NCBI GenBank assembly: GCA_947034885.2
Contig: OX344750.2
Location: 8,414,501-8,478,500 of the forward strand
Source of the DNA: Thuidium tamariscinum
Lineage: Eukaryota > Streptophyta > Bryopsida > Hypnales > Thuidiaceae
Reading direction: 5' to 3'
DNA length: 64,000 nucleotides
Position numbers and translations under genes: made by a program
The notes under the pieces: generated by a model
The model's database searches: none
What the model was told of the DNA's origin: nothing
The model's input: the letters and a program-made list of their open reading frames with translations, nothing else
Shown: piece after piece, positions 11,632-23,837 of the stretch
Layout of the letters: the number at the start of each line of letters is the position of its first letter
Position numbering within the stretch: position 1 is the first letter of the stretch

Positions 11632-12083
11632 CCCAAATTCAACCACATTCACCTTGCTTTCTCTCTTGAGTTGCTCTGTCCTAGCTTGAAAAAAGCTTTG
11701 CATTGCAATTCGGGAGGAAGTCAAGCATTTGGCTATTGCTTTGCCACATTCTAGTTGCCCTCACGCAACAGGAGGCAGAGCATAGTCATCTGTACATACA
11801 TACACTACAAGAAATGTGGGTATTTTGAGTAGAGAAAATAAGTAAGAAATTACTGAAAAGACCTTAGTATTCCTAAAAGGCCATGCTGTGAAGTAGAGAA
11901 AGGTACATTGAGTAGCGGATTGCTGGTCGGTCAAGGAAACCCAGTTTTATCAATCGTCCCTGACTGAACAAGCACTTTCAGTGAGTGGTTCTACATATCT
12001 TACGGTGATGCTACAGTAATACCTCACAAAAGGAACATTTTCCATATGAGATCTTCCTTTTTATAAGATATGAGATCTTTGTT

Positions 12084-13120
12084 TTAATAGATTTCTGTGC
12101 ATGCGACGATTCTTTCTCCTTCTTCTCGGCGACCTGCCGAGGCTTCTAAGCTACATTTGCGGCTGCGGCAGCGTGTGGTCATTGAGGTTTTGTGTGATGG
12201 TTGGAGATCTCGCTCTTGTGATTCTACAAATCGAGCTTCTCCTTTCAATTGATACTGATCTGGTGTTTGCTGGTTTTCTTTGAAGGGTGTGTTTGTTGCC
12301 AATAAGAGGGTGTTGCTGGAACGCAAGGAGGTGCTGGACGTTTCTGTTGAATTGCTAGAGCGATTTGAAGCCCACCTAATTACCTAAGGTTGCAATTCGC
12401 AGCTGACCTTAAGAATGACGTTGAGTTCTCTAAACCCAACCGCAGTTTGCAATTGACCACACACATAATCACTAATCTCTATTTGGCATCAAATTTTTCA
12501 CTTCGACTTCACATTGCGGATGTGCATCCTGATGTAATTTCTTGTGAAGGAGAAGGGCATCAACGCCGTTGCCAGAGCGGGGTTTGCAGCTATGGAGCTT
12601 GTAGTGCTGGACTTGGGGTCACTATACCTCAGGCAGGGTTTGCTAGCTCTAACCAAGAGCCTCTTGTTGTATGCATTGTCATCTTTCTTTCTTTGCAGGA
12701 GCAGATGCACCTTTGACCAGTATGTGAGGTAAATATGAAAACAATTCCCGGTTTTCCCTCCAATCACCCTCTCTGCTCTTCGGTTACAAGCTCCATCAGG
12801 GGCAGTTGCACATCCATGTCGCCATGGCTTTGGGTTCTGATTACTAAGGACTTTAAAAAATACATAACTTGCTCGTCTTTGATTTTCCCCAGGAATTTTG
12901 CATCGTAAGCCCTAGCTGCTTATTGAGCAGGCAAGTGAATGGGACTAGTGACTGAGTGCAAGAAGGGGAATCGATCGGGAGGGATGAGATTAGGGTTTGG
13001 GAGGAGAGAGAGGACTGGAGGAATGCGTTGTGAAGGAGACTGAGAAGAGGTATTTTGTTGTGCCTGGATTGCGCTTTTGTAGCTTGTTATTGACGTGTGT
13101 ATAAGTTTGTGCTATGTTCA
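12084..13120. other. Unassigned sequence inside the CACTA element
   Basis: Mixed-composition DNA with several short open frames on both strands. It may be captured host sequence, but no domain or exon could be recognised. Confidence 0.35.
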
Positions 13121-13183
13121 GCAATTGGGCCAAATTCAATTGTGCATGAACATGATGGGAAGAGCTTTGGATTCTTGTTGCAG

Positions 13184-13728
13184 GAGTCTATACAACAACT
13201 CCTTCAGTAGGAGTATACCTCAAGAGATGGGGAACCTTTCAACACTCGTCCTTCTGAATCTGTCCGGAAACCAACTCTCTGGCCCCATCCCAAACACTTT
13301 TGTAAAGCTGACGAGCTTGCAATATCTGTACGTTCAAAAGCTCCTCCATTTGATTACTCACAGTCTACTATAGCATCTTTTTTCTCTAATTCTTAATTAC
13401 CTCCAGTACCCTCAACCCTCCGCAGTGGCATATTCTGCTAACTGTGCACAGTCCCCTTTTCCCAAGAATCTATCTTGTTGCTTAGACATCTAAAAGTGCA
13501 ATCGGAAGCTCGTTTGTTACCTGAAGGCAGTGACATCCGAGAGTTTCGAGTGTAGTTGTCTCGGCCTGGAACAGAAATGTCGTAGCCGCATTCTGGATGT
13601 GGCACTTGTTAGACAATTTCTAAACCTCTTGTGCATACTTCTTTGTTGACTTGCAGGACTCTAAACTACAACCAATTTTCTGGATGTTTTCCTGAATCTC
13701 TTGCACGTCTTCCCGGACTTTCTTCAAT
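13184..13728 (+). pseudogene. LRR receptor fragment, copy A (exons only)
   Basis: Exon 13184-13327 is exactly 144 nt (two 24-residue LRRs). It contains NNSFSRSIPQEMGNLSTL and NQLSGPIPNTFVKLTSL, between a TTGTTGCAG acceptor and a GTACG donor. Exon 13657-13728 is exactly 72 nt (one LRR, NQFSGCFPESLARLPGL) with an AG acceptor and GTAAGT donor. This modular exon pattern is typical of plant LRR receptor kinases. No N-terminal cap or kinase domain belongs to this copy, so it is a captured fragment, not a working receptor. Confidence 0.65.
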
Positions 13729-13848
13729 GTAAGTTGTTTCTCCGGATTTTCGATAATCCGCTAGGTCACTATACTAACTCTGAAGGAGCATAAAGTTTGC
13801 CCTTGATGGAACTCATGTTTGTGTCTCGTTTTCATTGGATTTTGCAAG

Positions 13849-14658
13849 AGCTATTCTCTTGACTTGGAGAAACAATATGACCGATTCAGGAGGGGAGCTG
13901 GCGAATTGGGGCACTGCTGGCTCCTCTAACCCCTGCGGGAGTCCAGCCAATTGGCTTCATGTTTCATGCGACAACAGTGGATATGTTCAACGACTGTGAG
14001 ACGTCATTTTCCAACTCTTAACAATGAATATGTCAGTGTGTTTCGACAAAACAAGCAAAACATGGTGCATGGGAAACCGGCAGTTTTATGGAATTGATGT
14101 TTAGAGTTCTTCCACTCATTTGTGACTGGTGTTTCCGTTTCAGAGATCTTCACAGTTTGGGATTATCAGGGACATTGGCACCTGAACTAGGGCTGTTCTC
14201 CAAACTTGAAATTCTGTGAGTGATCTTTCTGGGTTCCTAATCATATGCTCGCCAGAATGGAACGAACTCACTGCAGAAACTGTGTCAAGTTCTCTTTCAG
14301 TTTTGTAATCCATTAATATTCTCTATCAAGTCCTCAGTGAAATATCTGTGTGAATGGTGTCTAACGAGACTAGGAGTGATAAGCCGAGGGGTTTCCTATT
14401 CCATCGAAGCTCTGACTTCGAGTATTCAATGTGGAATGAATGCTCCCGTCAGCAATTAGGCCAAATTCAATTGCGCATGAACATGATAGGAAGAGCTTTG
14501 GATTCTTGTTGCAGGAGTCTGTACAACAACTCCTTCAGCAGAGATATACCTCAAGAGATGGGGAACATTGCAACACTTGTGCTTCTAAATCTGTCAGAAA
14601 ACCAACTCGGTGGCCCCATCCCAGGCACTTTTACAAAGCTGACGAGCTTGCAATATCT
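13849..14658 (+). pseudogene. LRR receptor fragment, copy B (LRRNT plus three LRRs)
   Basis: Exon 13849-13995 encodes an LRR N-terminal cap, with LLTWRNNM, ELANWGTAG, NPCGSPANW and VSCDNSGYVQRL. Exon 14144-14215 (72 nt) encodes one LRR (LGLSGTLAPELGLF). Exon 14515-14658 (144 nt) encodes two LRRs, closely matching copy A's exon at 13184. Splice sites look good. There is no transmembrane or kinase region before the element ends. The ~400 bp around the 144-nt exons of A and B is a direct duplication (about 13120-13530 and 14450-14915). Confidence 0.65.
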
Positions 14659-17014
14659 GTACGTTAATATTCTCCTTTCAAAGACTCCCTCATTTGATTA
14701 CTTTGAGTCTACTTTAGCGTCCTTTTAAGTTACTATGTTTTCTTGCCTCCAGTACCTTCAACCCTCTCCAATGGCATATTCTATGAACTGTGCACAGTCC
14801 CCCTTTCCCCAAGAATCTATCATGTTGTTTCCACATTTGATTCGAAAATTCCCCCTTGTCGAGTTTTGTACACATCTAAAAGTACAATTGGATGCTCGTT
14901 TGTCCCCGAAGTTCTAATTGAATGATGTGATGTGATGTGCTGTGCTGATTTTTAATACAACAGGTGGTAGTCCGATGTGAGGAGATTTGCCTTTCCGGCG
15001 GACTTTTATGAGCACAAGAAGCAGCTCATTCAGCTTCGTCTGAAGGCCACGAGCACAGATGTAGAGTTTTTCATAGATTTAAATTTTTTCTTAGATTTCT
15101 GATTTTTTTTCTTTAGATTTTAGTTTTCTGTGTAGATTTAGATTTGTTCATAGATTTTAGATTTTTTCATAGATTTGGACTTTTAATAGATTTAGACTTT
15201 ATCATATGTACATTTGGGCTTCTTCTAAGAAATAAAATTTCTTGTTGATTTGGTTCTTTAAAATGTGTAAATTCTTACAAAGTAGAATGTCTCCTAGAGA
15301 AGATTTTAATTATTAGGTAATGTTGTCTTTTAAGAATGCTTAAAAGACATGCAAAATTCATGGAATTGACATTTAAGTAAGGTATAATAATGCAAGTCCT
15401 AGACACATGATTTTAAGCAAATTTTACTTAAAGTACGAGACCTTTCAATATGCATTTTTTGACTTAAATTCCCACTTAAAACACTCCTTTCTCTTGTAGT
15501 GATATATCCGTGTTGTGGCATTGTGTGCAGGTACTATGGCAGAAATTGAAGAGATGGTGATACATGCAGAGAACCCCCCCATGGCAGAGAACCAAGAGAT
15601 GGTAATTGCTGCAAATCACCCCCCAATGGTAGAAAACCAAGAGATGGTAGTTGCTGCAAATCACCCCCTGTGAGTCCCCGATTCGTCACCGGGGACTCAC
15701 AGGTTCTTTTTTCGAATTTATACATAAACTAAGGCGTATTTAGGCTCATAACACCCACAAAAGGGCATTAAACCTATATTGGCATTACACATACCAATGT
15801 GCCATTTGGTCATTAGGTGGAATTTAGGATAGTTTACATCCAAAACGGGCCTAGTCTTAGCTAAATAGACGCCAAATTGATAGAGACATGCAGGATTAGG
15901 GTAAGAAGCCTAAAAAGGCCCTGTCTAGGCTAGGAAGTCCTCATAGGGGGATCTAGGAGGATTCCCCCACTCCCCATAGCATCGAAGAGAATACGGATAA
16001 AATACTAACCTTGAAATGCAGGTACCGGGCGATTTCCTAATTCTAGGAGCACACAGTGGGGATGCAGATTTGCACCCAAGTGGGGGGATCCCATGGGTGG
16101 TCCCCTCTAAAGTTTGGGAATTTTCCGACATTGTTTGGATATTTTCCCAGACGGTCAACCGCGGTGGACTTTGGATGGGAATTCGAAAGAATATCCCAAA
16201 GTGCGGTAAAATCCCACTAAAAATCCGGCGAGGCGGTCTCACACCAACGGAGCGCTTCCCCAAGTTTCAAGACAAAACGATAGTCAGAAGATCCCGAATC
16301 GGCGACATTCCTCCCCAACTGACAAATTAAATGGCGAAAGCGGCGATTGACCGGCGTACCGGGGCCATACGACATCGGAACGGAGCCTATTTTGGGTCTA
16401 TTCCTACCCCCTTCCATCTACTTGGGAGATTGGTGAAGGTTTGGGGTCCAAAATTGCTAAACTCCAAAAGTTGAGAATTTAACCCAACTTGGATCCCAGC
16501 TTACGCTAAGATTCCTCGAGAATTTGGGCATAGTTCAAGGGATAAGGGATCTCCCTTAGGTTAATTATGGCCTTCCGGAGCCAATGGCGCAATCCGTTTG
16601 CCATTTGGAGCTAAACTCCAAAAGTTAGCCTTTTGGGGACAGCACATGGAGAAGAAATGGGGGTTTTAGGCCCCCCAATGCATTTTTGGGGAGTTTGGGC
16701 ACATGTGGGAGCAAGTACCACCTCAAAAAGTTAGTGAAGGTGGCTCATGTGCTTTGGTGTAAGTAATTTCAAATTAAGTAGGTGGGAACACATGGGAACT
16801 TCTCCCATGTGAGAACTTGTAGATTTTGGGGAAGGTAAATTTGACGGTTTTGCAAGTTCTTGTGAGGTTAGGTAAGATTTGAATTTCCCAATTCAAATTG
16901 TGTAGATTTTAGGTGGATAATTAGATTTGGAAGGGGTAAACATGTACGGACCTTCTAATTTCCCTCATCTAGTTATTCTTAGTAGATTAAGGGGGGGTGT
17001 TGCTCCCTTTTGGG

Positions 17015-17023
17015 TATAAAAGG
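17015..17023 (+). promoter_or_regulatory. TATA box inside the LTR-like insertion
   Basis: TATAAAAGG followed ~25 bp downstream by a CTCTCTCTCTC pyrimidine patch, a standard plant core-promoter layout. Supports an LTR-type promoter. Confidence 0.5.
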
Positions 17024-17984
17024 GGCGGCATTCTCCTCTCATTCTCTCTCTCTCTCAACTCCTACCCATTTAAGGGAGGAGGACTATTGGGCCCGGGTTA
17101 TGCCGGATTTCCTTTGGCTTTTGATGCTAAGGGAGCCTTTGATGGTCTTTTGGGGTTTTTACACCCTTTGGTAAGTATTGTTTGCACTTGGGGACTTGAG
17201 ACCCCTCCAAATTGTTGAAACTTATTGCAATCCAAGCTTGGTTTACTCATTGTGTTGTGTTACTATTGAAAGTTGTTGTGGGAGAGACTAGTAAGGAACC
17301 GAGGGGTGACTTGGGAGGTGACTTAGAGAGTATGCTTGCAATTTGTGCCTACCTCCTTCCCCCTTCTTCTTGTATGTAATGCTAAGCTAGTCCCATGAGG
17401 GACGGCGGAGCTTTGACCCTCCTCTAAATACTTAGCTTTGATGCATAGGAAGTCCCTCTCTTCTCCCCCTTCTTTTGTCTAGGGTAATAGATTAGTCCCA
17501 TGAGGGACGGCGGAGCTATGGCCCTCCCAAGTCTCTAGGCCATTAGAAGTCTTAGTCAAGTGTCAAAAATACATCCTCACGGCGAAGCTTTGAACCCCCT
17601 AAGTCTTAGCGGGGTGTCAAATGCAAGTCCCTTCACAATAGCAACAACGTTTAGTTTCCAACACCTTGGAAATTAACCCAACGTTTAGCTTCCAACAACT
17701 TAGTAAGCAAGTCCTCACCTAAACTAGGAGCAATTAGTACCCACTCAACCAATTAGCATTGTATGAGGAGTCAAAAACCAGGGTCCAGCCCAAGTCCAGA
17801 GCCAACCCCAGACCAGAGCCAGCCCTAGTTCAGGCCAGCCCCGAAGCCAGCCCCGCAGAGCCAACCCCGCGTGGGTATTGGGGGCCAGGTATTGGGGGGG
17901 CTGGGTATTGGGGGGGGCCGGGTACAAGGGGGGGAAGGGCCGCAGCAAAGGGGGGAAGGGCCGCAGCAAGGGGGGAAGGGCTGC

Positions 17985-18190
17985 AGCAGTTAGGGAAAAA
18001 TATAGAAAATAGGGGGTTTAGGGGAAAATATAGAAATTAGATAGCTTAGGGGAAAATATAGAAATTAGATAGCTTAGGGGGAAATATAGAAATTAGATAA
18101 CTTAGGGGAAAACATAGAAATTAGATAGCTTAGGGGAAAATATAGAAACTAGGTAGTTAAGGGGATAGACTAGAAATTAGTGGAACTAGG
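17985..18190 (+). repeat. Minisatellite, ~29-bp unit
   Basis: About seven copies of GGGGAAAATATAGAAATTAG plus AGCTTA, internal to the LTR-like insertion. Preceded by a CCAGCCC-rich low-complexity tract (17780-17960). Confidence 0.7.
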
Positions 18191-18494
18191 GGCTATCGCA
18201 AAAAAGACTTAATTGTAAAAAGCACCCGGAAAGGGATAACTAAAAGAGCCGGGTCCAAGACATGGCAACGATGGACGTGGCGTGGAGTGAAGAGGACCGG
18301 ATCCACGGAACGGAGGTGGGCCTCTACAACTCTCCTTTGATTTAATTTGTTAATGCAATTAGGAATTAATTAGTAGGAAAAGGTTACCATCCCAAGTGGG
18401 ATTAAGGTCCGGCAATTAGCAAACACAAATAGGAAGATAACCACCACTAGAATAGAAAGAGGAAGAAGGAATACATAAACATAGAGAAGAAAAC

Positions 18495-18800
18495 GTAGAT
18501 TAGACTAAGACAAATACGTAGAGTAGAGGTACTCCATTAAAATACGTAAAATAGAGGTAGAGCAAGACAAATACGTAGAGTAGAGGTATTCCATTAAAAT
18601 ACATAAAATAGAGGTAGAGCAAGACAAATACGTAGAGTAGAGGTACTCCATTAAAATACGTAAAGTAGAGGTAGAGCAAGACAAATATGTAGAGTAGAGG
18701 TACTCAAGTAAAATACGCAAAGTAGAAGTAGAATGATACCAATACGTAGAGTAGAGGTATTCAATTAGAGTACGTAGAGTAGACTAAACCAAGACAATTA
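18495..18800. repeat. Minisatellite, 57-bp unit
   Basis: About five copies of a unit containing ACAAATACGTAGAGTAGAGG and AAAATACGTAAAATAGAGG. The unit is a multiple of three, so the minus strand shows a 19-residue repeated frame. That frame is a by-product, not a gene. Confidence 0.7.
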
Positions 18801-21420
18801 CGTCGAGTAGAGGAAAACCAAGACAAATACATAGAATAGGATAACAGTACAAAGACGTAGAGACGGGGTAGGAAATACCATAAGAAAAGCGGGCCAAACA
18901 AACCCAAACACGTATAAGTAGGATAAACGAGAACAAAGCATAAAAGTGGGACAAAAGAACGAAACACATAAGAAGTAAGCAACAATTAGAAGTAGGACAA
19001 AGGAACGAAACAAACCTTAGTTAGGATAGTAAAAAAGATCCATTGCTTGGAAGGCACAATGGATTGACGCTTAGACACCCGTAGGTAGTAGAATTGTTAA
19101 AGAGCCTGGTTGTGATCGCTTAATTCCAAGGGTGGGAATGAAGCGCCCACCCCCCCCAGTGGTAGAAAACTAGGAGATGGTGACCCATGAAGGTGAACCC
19201 CTACACAGGAGGCGTCGTGGGAATAGGAGCACTGTAGACTGGGCGACTTTCAATACTGGTGAAGTTTTGGCCGCGCCCGGGTGGGAACAAGCGCTTGAGC
19301 CATGGACCCGCACCACATGTCGGACATACGTGGACTGGGCCCACATCAACCGCTATTTTCCATGGGAGGGAAATGAGACGCAAGTGCGATGTAGCTGTGC
19401 ATTGATAAAGTACTGCATACACCCGGCGTTCAAGAAGCGGTTGACCGAGGTGGCATTGGCACTTTGGGGGACCCTCTCGAAGACGGATGGGACCCTCGCA
19501 TTATGTCAAATGGCGTATGCGGAGGTTTTTTTGGGCAAGGACATGGATTGGAACACGTATACGGCAAAACAACGGGGTGGCCGTTTCCCTGCTAAAAGCC
19601 GTAGAATTCCATGAAATCCTGCAGTGCAATTGGAGGGCGAAGGAGTGGCTTGGGCACAAGGGGACGAAGCGGTGGACGCGGACCCCATAGAGGTCGACAA
19701 TGCACCTCAAGGCGCCAATGAACAAAACCCGGTGGCTCCCGAATTGGAGGCGCCCATTGCCGGTCCAAGCGAGCCCATGCCACTCGCCATTCACCCAATT
19801 CCCCCGTCCACGACAATTAATGAAGTATTTGGAGCGAATGGGGAATTAGAGGCATTACGTGCATTGGTGACTCAACTGCGTGAGGATGGTGCAGAAGCTG
19901 AGCAAAGGCACGAGATGGAGGTACAAGCCTACAACGCACAGGTGAAGGCTTTGGAGGATTCGAATGCTAAGTTACTAGCAAGTAACATTGACTTGCTTGA
20001 ACGTGTACGTCGCCAAAGCACGGATGGCACTCCACCATTGGATGAGGTCGTGGAGCGGGCCACATATGGCCTAATTGAGCCAGCTGACCCGTTCACGGTG
20101 CGGCCTTGTGGTATGTTCCCAACACCACATTTTTGTGGTGAGAGTTCAAATGCGGCAAACCAATCAACAGATGCGTTGGGCCAAGAGTTCATTAGCGTTG
20201 AGCGGGTGGCGTACGATGCCATTGTGGCACGAGCGGAGCGTGCAGAGGGCGAGTGCAATGAGGCCAAGGCCAGCATGGAGGCTGCATCAGCGTCCATGCG
20301 TGAACTACAAGGCAAGTTGGCATTTGTAAATGCCATGAAGGATAGATTGTTGCTCCAAACGTCAACTACGAGGGAGCAAATGTTGCTTGCCATGAGCAAC
20401 ATGAGATTGGCATGCACTTTGGCTATGAACGAGGTCGCGCAACTGCAGCGTGAGGCCAGGAGAGTAGCTGCAAAATTTAGAGATGGTGGCCAACGTTATT
20501 TTGGCTTGACATCGTGGGTCCGACTAGAGGATATGTTTCCAGTTACATTGCCCACAAATCTCGATAATGCAAGCATTGATTGGGACGGGCATCCGCATCT
20601 AGACTTCCAATTCAACACCGCGAGATACCGATACGGGCCCATGGATAGAGAAGGCAATACCCCCTTTCTGTGGCCCACAGTTCCCGCGTTTGTGAAGGAT
20701 GGAACGACGTGCATGATTTGCATGGAACTGTTTGGGCCCGAGGGTGGATGGAGCCTTGGAACGTGTGGACATATGTACCACCCCGGATGTCTCATTCCGC
20801 ACATAGTCACGAGAAAGCGGTGCGCGCAATGCAAGGCTCCTTTGCACCGGCGGTTGTACGTCCAATTTGGGTTGGAGCATCACATGCCCTCGCACTTCGA
20901 GTTAAACGAAGAGAACTTGCCTGGCGATGAGAATAGAGGGAATTGGGGTAATGACATGATATGGATGTGCAAGTGGGGCCATGACAGTAGACACCTCATC
21001 GTGCGCAGCGTGCAAGATGTTCCGTGGATCGATGATGCGGAGATTACGGAGGTGTGCAAGAAGCTGATTGGTGCGGGCGATCTAGGGCGGCGAGTATTTT
21101 TTGGCCAACTTGCTGGTGGCCATTGGGACTTGGAACGAGAGGAATTCGTGCGCCGACCACATCCAGAGAATGTGGTTTTTTACTCCAACGGAAACCCTGT
21201 CGGAATACTCGAAGACCTGGATCATGAGGCACAACTGAGGTTCATCGAAGACACTACGTTCAATGAGGTGCAAATGTTATCATCCATTTCTTCCTACTTG
21301 CACGATCGATATGATCGGACCGTAGTGGCTACGTTGAACAGTTTGCAATCTAGAGAAGGATTGCAAATTTTTTTGAGAAATAGTATAGCCAGAGGCATTG
21401 TAGAACCAGAACAAGGTTGA

Positions 21421-21617
21421 ATACCTTCTGGTGATGAGTTAGGCCATTAGATGGATGTATAGTATATTAGTATTGTAAATAGTATTTGGCTATGACGACC
21501 ATTTACGAGCGTTTATTGCTCATGTTGCAAAAGTACATTTTTTGGGCAATGAAGCATTTTCATTTTTCTCGTACAACTATATTATCTGTTAAACACTTAA
21601 ACTGAAAACTTAACCCA
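21421..21617. other. 3' flank of the RING gene
   Basis: AT-rich, probably 3' UTR. No clear terminator or other element. Confidence 0.4.
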
Positions 21618-21911
21618 TTAGATGAAATTTGAGGGCATTACAGGACCGTTTCGGGTCTGTTCCCGAAACGGCTCCCAATGCCGCAGTATCCTGTCAGGCC
21701 GACTTTTATCGGAAAAAAAAAAAAAAAAAAAAAATTTTTTTTTTTGGGTCCTGAAATATGAAAATAAGTCCAAAAAAAAAATTTTGAAAAAAAAAATATA
21801 TATATTACGTGGCAGTGTCCCGACCACGTAGGATTCGGGTTCACAGGGCAGAAACTGCGTTCCCGCAGTCCGGGAACCCGCAGTCTCCTAATGCCCTCAA
21901 ATTTCTTCTAA
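21618..21911. mobile_element. Inverted-repeat MITE
   Basis: The left end TTAGATGAAATTTGAGGGCA and the right end in reverse complement TTAGAAGAAATTTGAGGGCA match with one mismatch, and the match extends three more bases. The interior is self-complementary: poly-A then poly-T, and GTTCCCG/CGGGAAC-type stems. It has no coding capacity. The only direct flanking duplication I can see is TA. A diverged relative begins at 46733. Confidence 0.65.
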
Positions 21912-22077
21912 TGATGAACAAATGAAAAGAATACTCAATACATTTGCTTGAAATGTATGTGCAACAAGTTCATTTAAATCCAATGCCATACTTTCACTTA
22001 AAGTATATTTTGTAAGTTTACTTTTAAAAAATGCCAAAATTCTATTTTTTACATATGCCACAAGTATATATGCTTTT

Positions 22078-23405
22078 GTTTTTTATTCCCACCATTTCGA
22101 ATTTTTTTAATCAAACCATTAACCCAATTTTTTCCCACCGCATTTTTCCACATTTTTTTTTCCACATGTCAAACCATAACCATTTTTTTTACCCTAACCC
22201 ATTTCCATTTTTTAGATTCAACCCCTTTCCATATTTTAGATTGAACCCATTTCCATATTTTTATTAGTCGAACCATGAACACATTTTTTTAAACCATTTC
22301 TATATTTTTTTGTCGTCCACATTTCAAACCATCAACGTTCTTTTTTATTCAAACCATTCCCATTTTATTGATTCAAACTATTTCCAATTTGAGCTTTAAC
22401 CATTAAGGCATTAACATTTTTTTTCCAAACCATTTCTAAATGTTTTTTTATTCAACATTTCAAACCATGAAAGTTTAGTTTTTTCAAACCATTTCCATTT
22501 TTTTTATTCAAACCATTTGACCATTTCCATATTATTTTTAATCAAACCCTGAACACATTTTCTTTCCAACTTATTTCCATATTTATTTTAGTCGAACCAT
22601 TAACACATTTTTTTTCACGACCCTTTCTATATATTTTTTTCCAACCTTTCAAACCATTGCCTTTTTTTTTATTCAAACCATTCCCAATTTTTTTTATTCA
22701 ACCCATTTCCATATTTTTTTTATTCGAAGCATTTCCATATTTTTTTTAGTTGAAACATGAACACATTTTTTTCCAAACCATTTCTATATTTTTTTGTATT
22801 CAACATTTCAAATTATTAACTTTTTTTTTATTCAAAGCATTTCCTTTTTCTTTTTCTTTGATTCAAACCATTTCCATATTTTTTTAAGTCGAACCATTAA
22901 CCCATCTTTTTTCCAAACCATTTCTATATTTTTATTTCCAACACCCTAAACCATTACCGTTTTTCTTTACTCAAAACTTGGCCATTTTTTTTACCCTAAA
23001 CCATTTCCATATTTATTCTAGTCAAACAATTAACACATTTTTTTTCCAAACCATTTCTAAATTTGTTTTTCCAACATTTCAACCCATTTCCATATTTTTT
23101 TTAGTCAAACCCTAATCACATTTTTTTCCCAACCCATTTCCAATTTTTTTTGGTCGAGCCATTAACACATTTTTTTCCAAACCCTTTCTATATTTTTTTT
23201 CATTCAACATTTCAAACCATTAACGTGTTTTTTTTTATTCAAACCATTTCCATTTGTTTGATTCAAACCATTTCCATAATTTTTTTATTCGAACAATTAA
23301 CACATTTTTTTTCAAAACCAGTTTTACATTTTTTTTTATTCACAATTCCAAACCATTAACGTTATTTTCATTCAAACCATTTCCATTTTTTTGATTCAAA
23401 CCATT
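22078..23405 (-). repeat. AATGGTTTG-type array B (shown as CAAACCATT on the plus strand)
   Basis: CAAACCATTTCCATATTTTT and CGAACCATTAACACATTTTT alternate through ~1.3 kb. This is the reverse complement of array A at 8945-9535, at more than twice the length. Extreme T-richness produces spurious Phe-rich frames. Confidence 0.75.
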
Positions 23406-23574
23406 AATACCCTTTTTTTAAATACAGAATATATATTATATTTAGACTATGGAAGGCCTAAAATACAAAACTTTCGAAATTATTTTTTTAGAGATGGTTA
23501 AACCTCATAGACTAATGAGAAAATTTTGATTGCGAATATGAACTCAGACTTTTAAGTCTTACAAATAAAGAGTT

Positions 23575-23837
23575 CCAGTCCACAGAGCCCAGGCCGTCCA
23601 TCCTGACCGTCAACGGCACGGCCAGGCCGTCCATCGAACCCAGGCCGTCCAACCTTCCTCTCAATCCAAGCCGTCCTTCCCAAGCGTAGACCGTACCCAG
23701 ACCATCAATCTGGAGGCGTCCGTCCGGGCCGTCCACTGGACAGCCTGTCCATCGGGGCCGTCCATACCCCGCGGATCGTCTGAGCGGGGCCGTCCCCTAA
23801 AACCGTCCACCGGATCCGGACCGTCCGCAGAACCCAG
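23575..23837. repeat. Degenerate CCGTCC-rich block 3, left part
   Basis: GGCCGTCCATC and CAGGCCGTCC motifs recur every ~10-20 bp. The block is interrupted by the 22.7-kb retrotransposon insertion and continues at 46502-46712. Its last five bases, CCCAG (23833-23837), are the left target-site duplication. Confidence 0.7.

Larger units (their letters stand above)
11803..15501 (+). mobile_element. Non-autonomous CACTA (En/Spm) element carrying LRR gene exons
   Basis: The left end begins CACTACAAGAAATGTGGG. The right end, read in reverse complement, begins CACTACAAGAGAAAGGAG. The two ends stay similar for about 35 bp. The element is flanked on both sides by ATA (11800-11802 and 15502-15504), the 3-bp target duplication expected for CACTA. 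Length 3,699 bp. No transposase frame is visible. It contains two partial LRR-receptor gene copies, so it is a gene-capturing (Pack-CACTA type) element. TAGATTT-rich low-complexity sequence lies at 15070-15200. It is inserted in the 5' leader of the RING gene. Confidence 0.75.
15669..19149 (+). mobile_element. ~3.5-kb LTR-like insertion in the RING gene (possible solo LTR)
   Basis: The boundary is clear because a 45-nt coding repeat of the RING gene is split at a C-run: CACCCCC is left of 15669 and CACCCCCCCC is right of 19149. The insertion begins TGTGAGTCCCCG, which forms a 12-bp perfect hairpin with 15690-15701, and can be read as ending in CA (TG...CA). A TATA box with a pyrimidine patch lies near 17015. 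No gag or pol is present. A large solo LTR or non-autonomous LTR element fits best. The target duplication lies in a homopolymer, so its length is uncertain. Confidence 0.5.
15536..21420 (+). pseudogene. RING-H2 / coiled-coil protein gene, split by an insertion and two stops
   Basis: The 5' part (15536-15668) starts at ATG and encodes near-identical 15-residue repeats (MAENQEMVIAANHPP type). The same repeat resumes at 19158 after a ~3.5-kb insertion and is followed by the main ORF, ending with TGA at 21418. In-frame stops are TAG at 19171 and TGA at 19612. An uninterrupted 598-codon part runs from 19624. Within it (numbering from 19624) a coiled coil lies at ~73-130, a second helical region at ~195-285, and a C3H2C3 RING at C363, C366, C381, H383, H386, C389, C400 and C403. 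The sequence after the RING is not recognised. A RING-H2 suggests E3 ubiquitin-ligase activity. TE-rich context and atypical relatives suggest a TE-associated gene, probably dead in this copy. Confidence 0.6.

Noticed and set aside
15476-15725. Minus-strand His/Leu-rich frames near the CACTA end
   Set aside because: Antisense to the 45-nt coding repeats of the RING gene.
18505-18985. Tyr/Leu-rich minus-strand repeat protein
   Set aside because: The 57-bp minisatellite unit is a multiple of three, which creates the frame. No flanking coding sequence.
22031-23359. Phe-rich ORFs in the CAAACCATT array
   Set aside because: By-products of T-rich repeats with no unique sequence.
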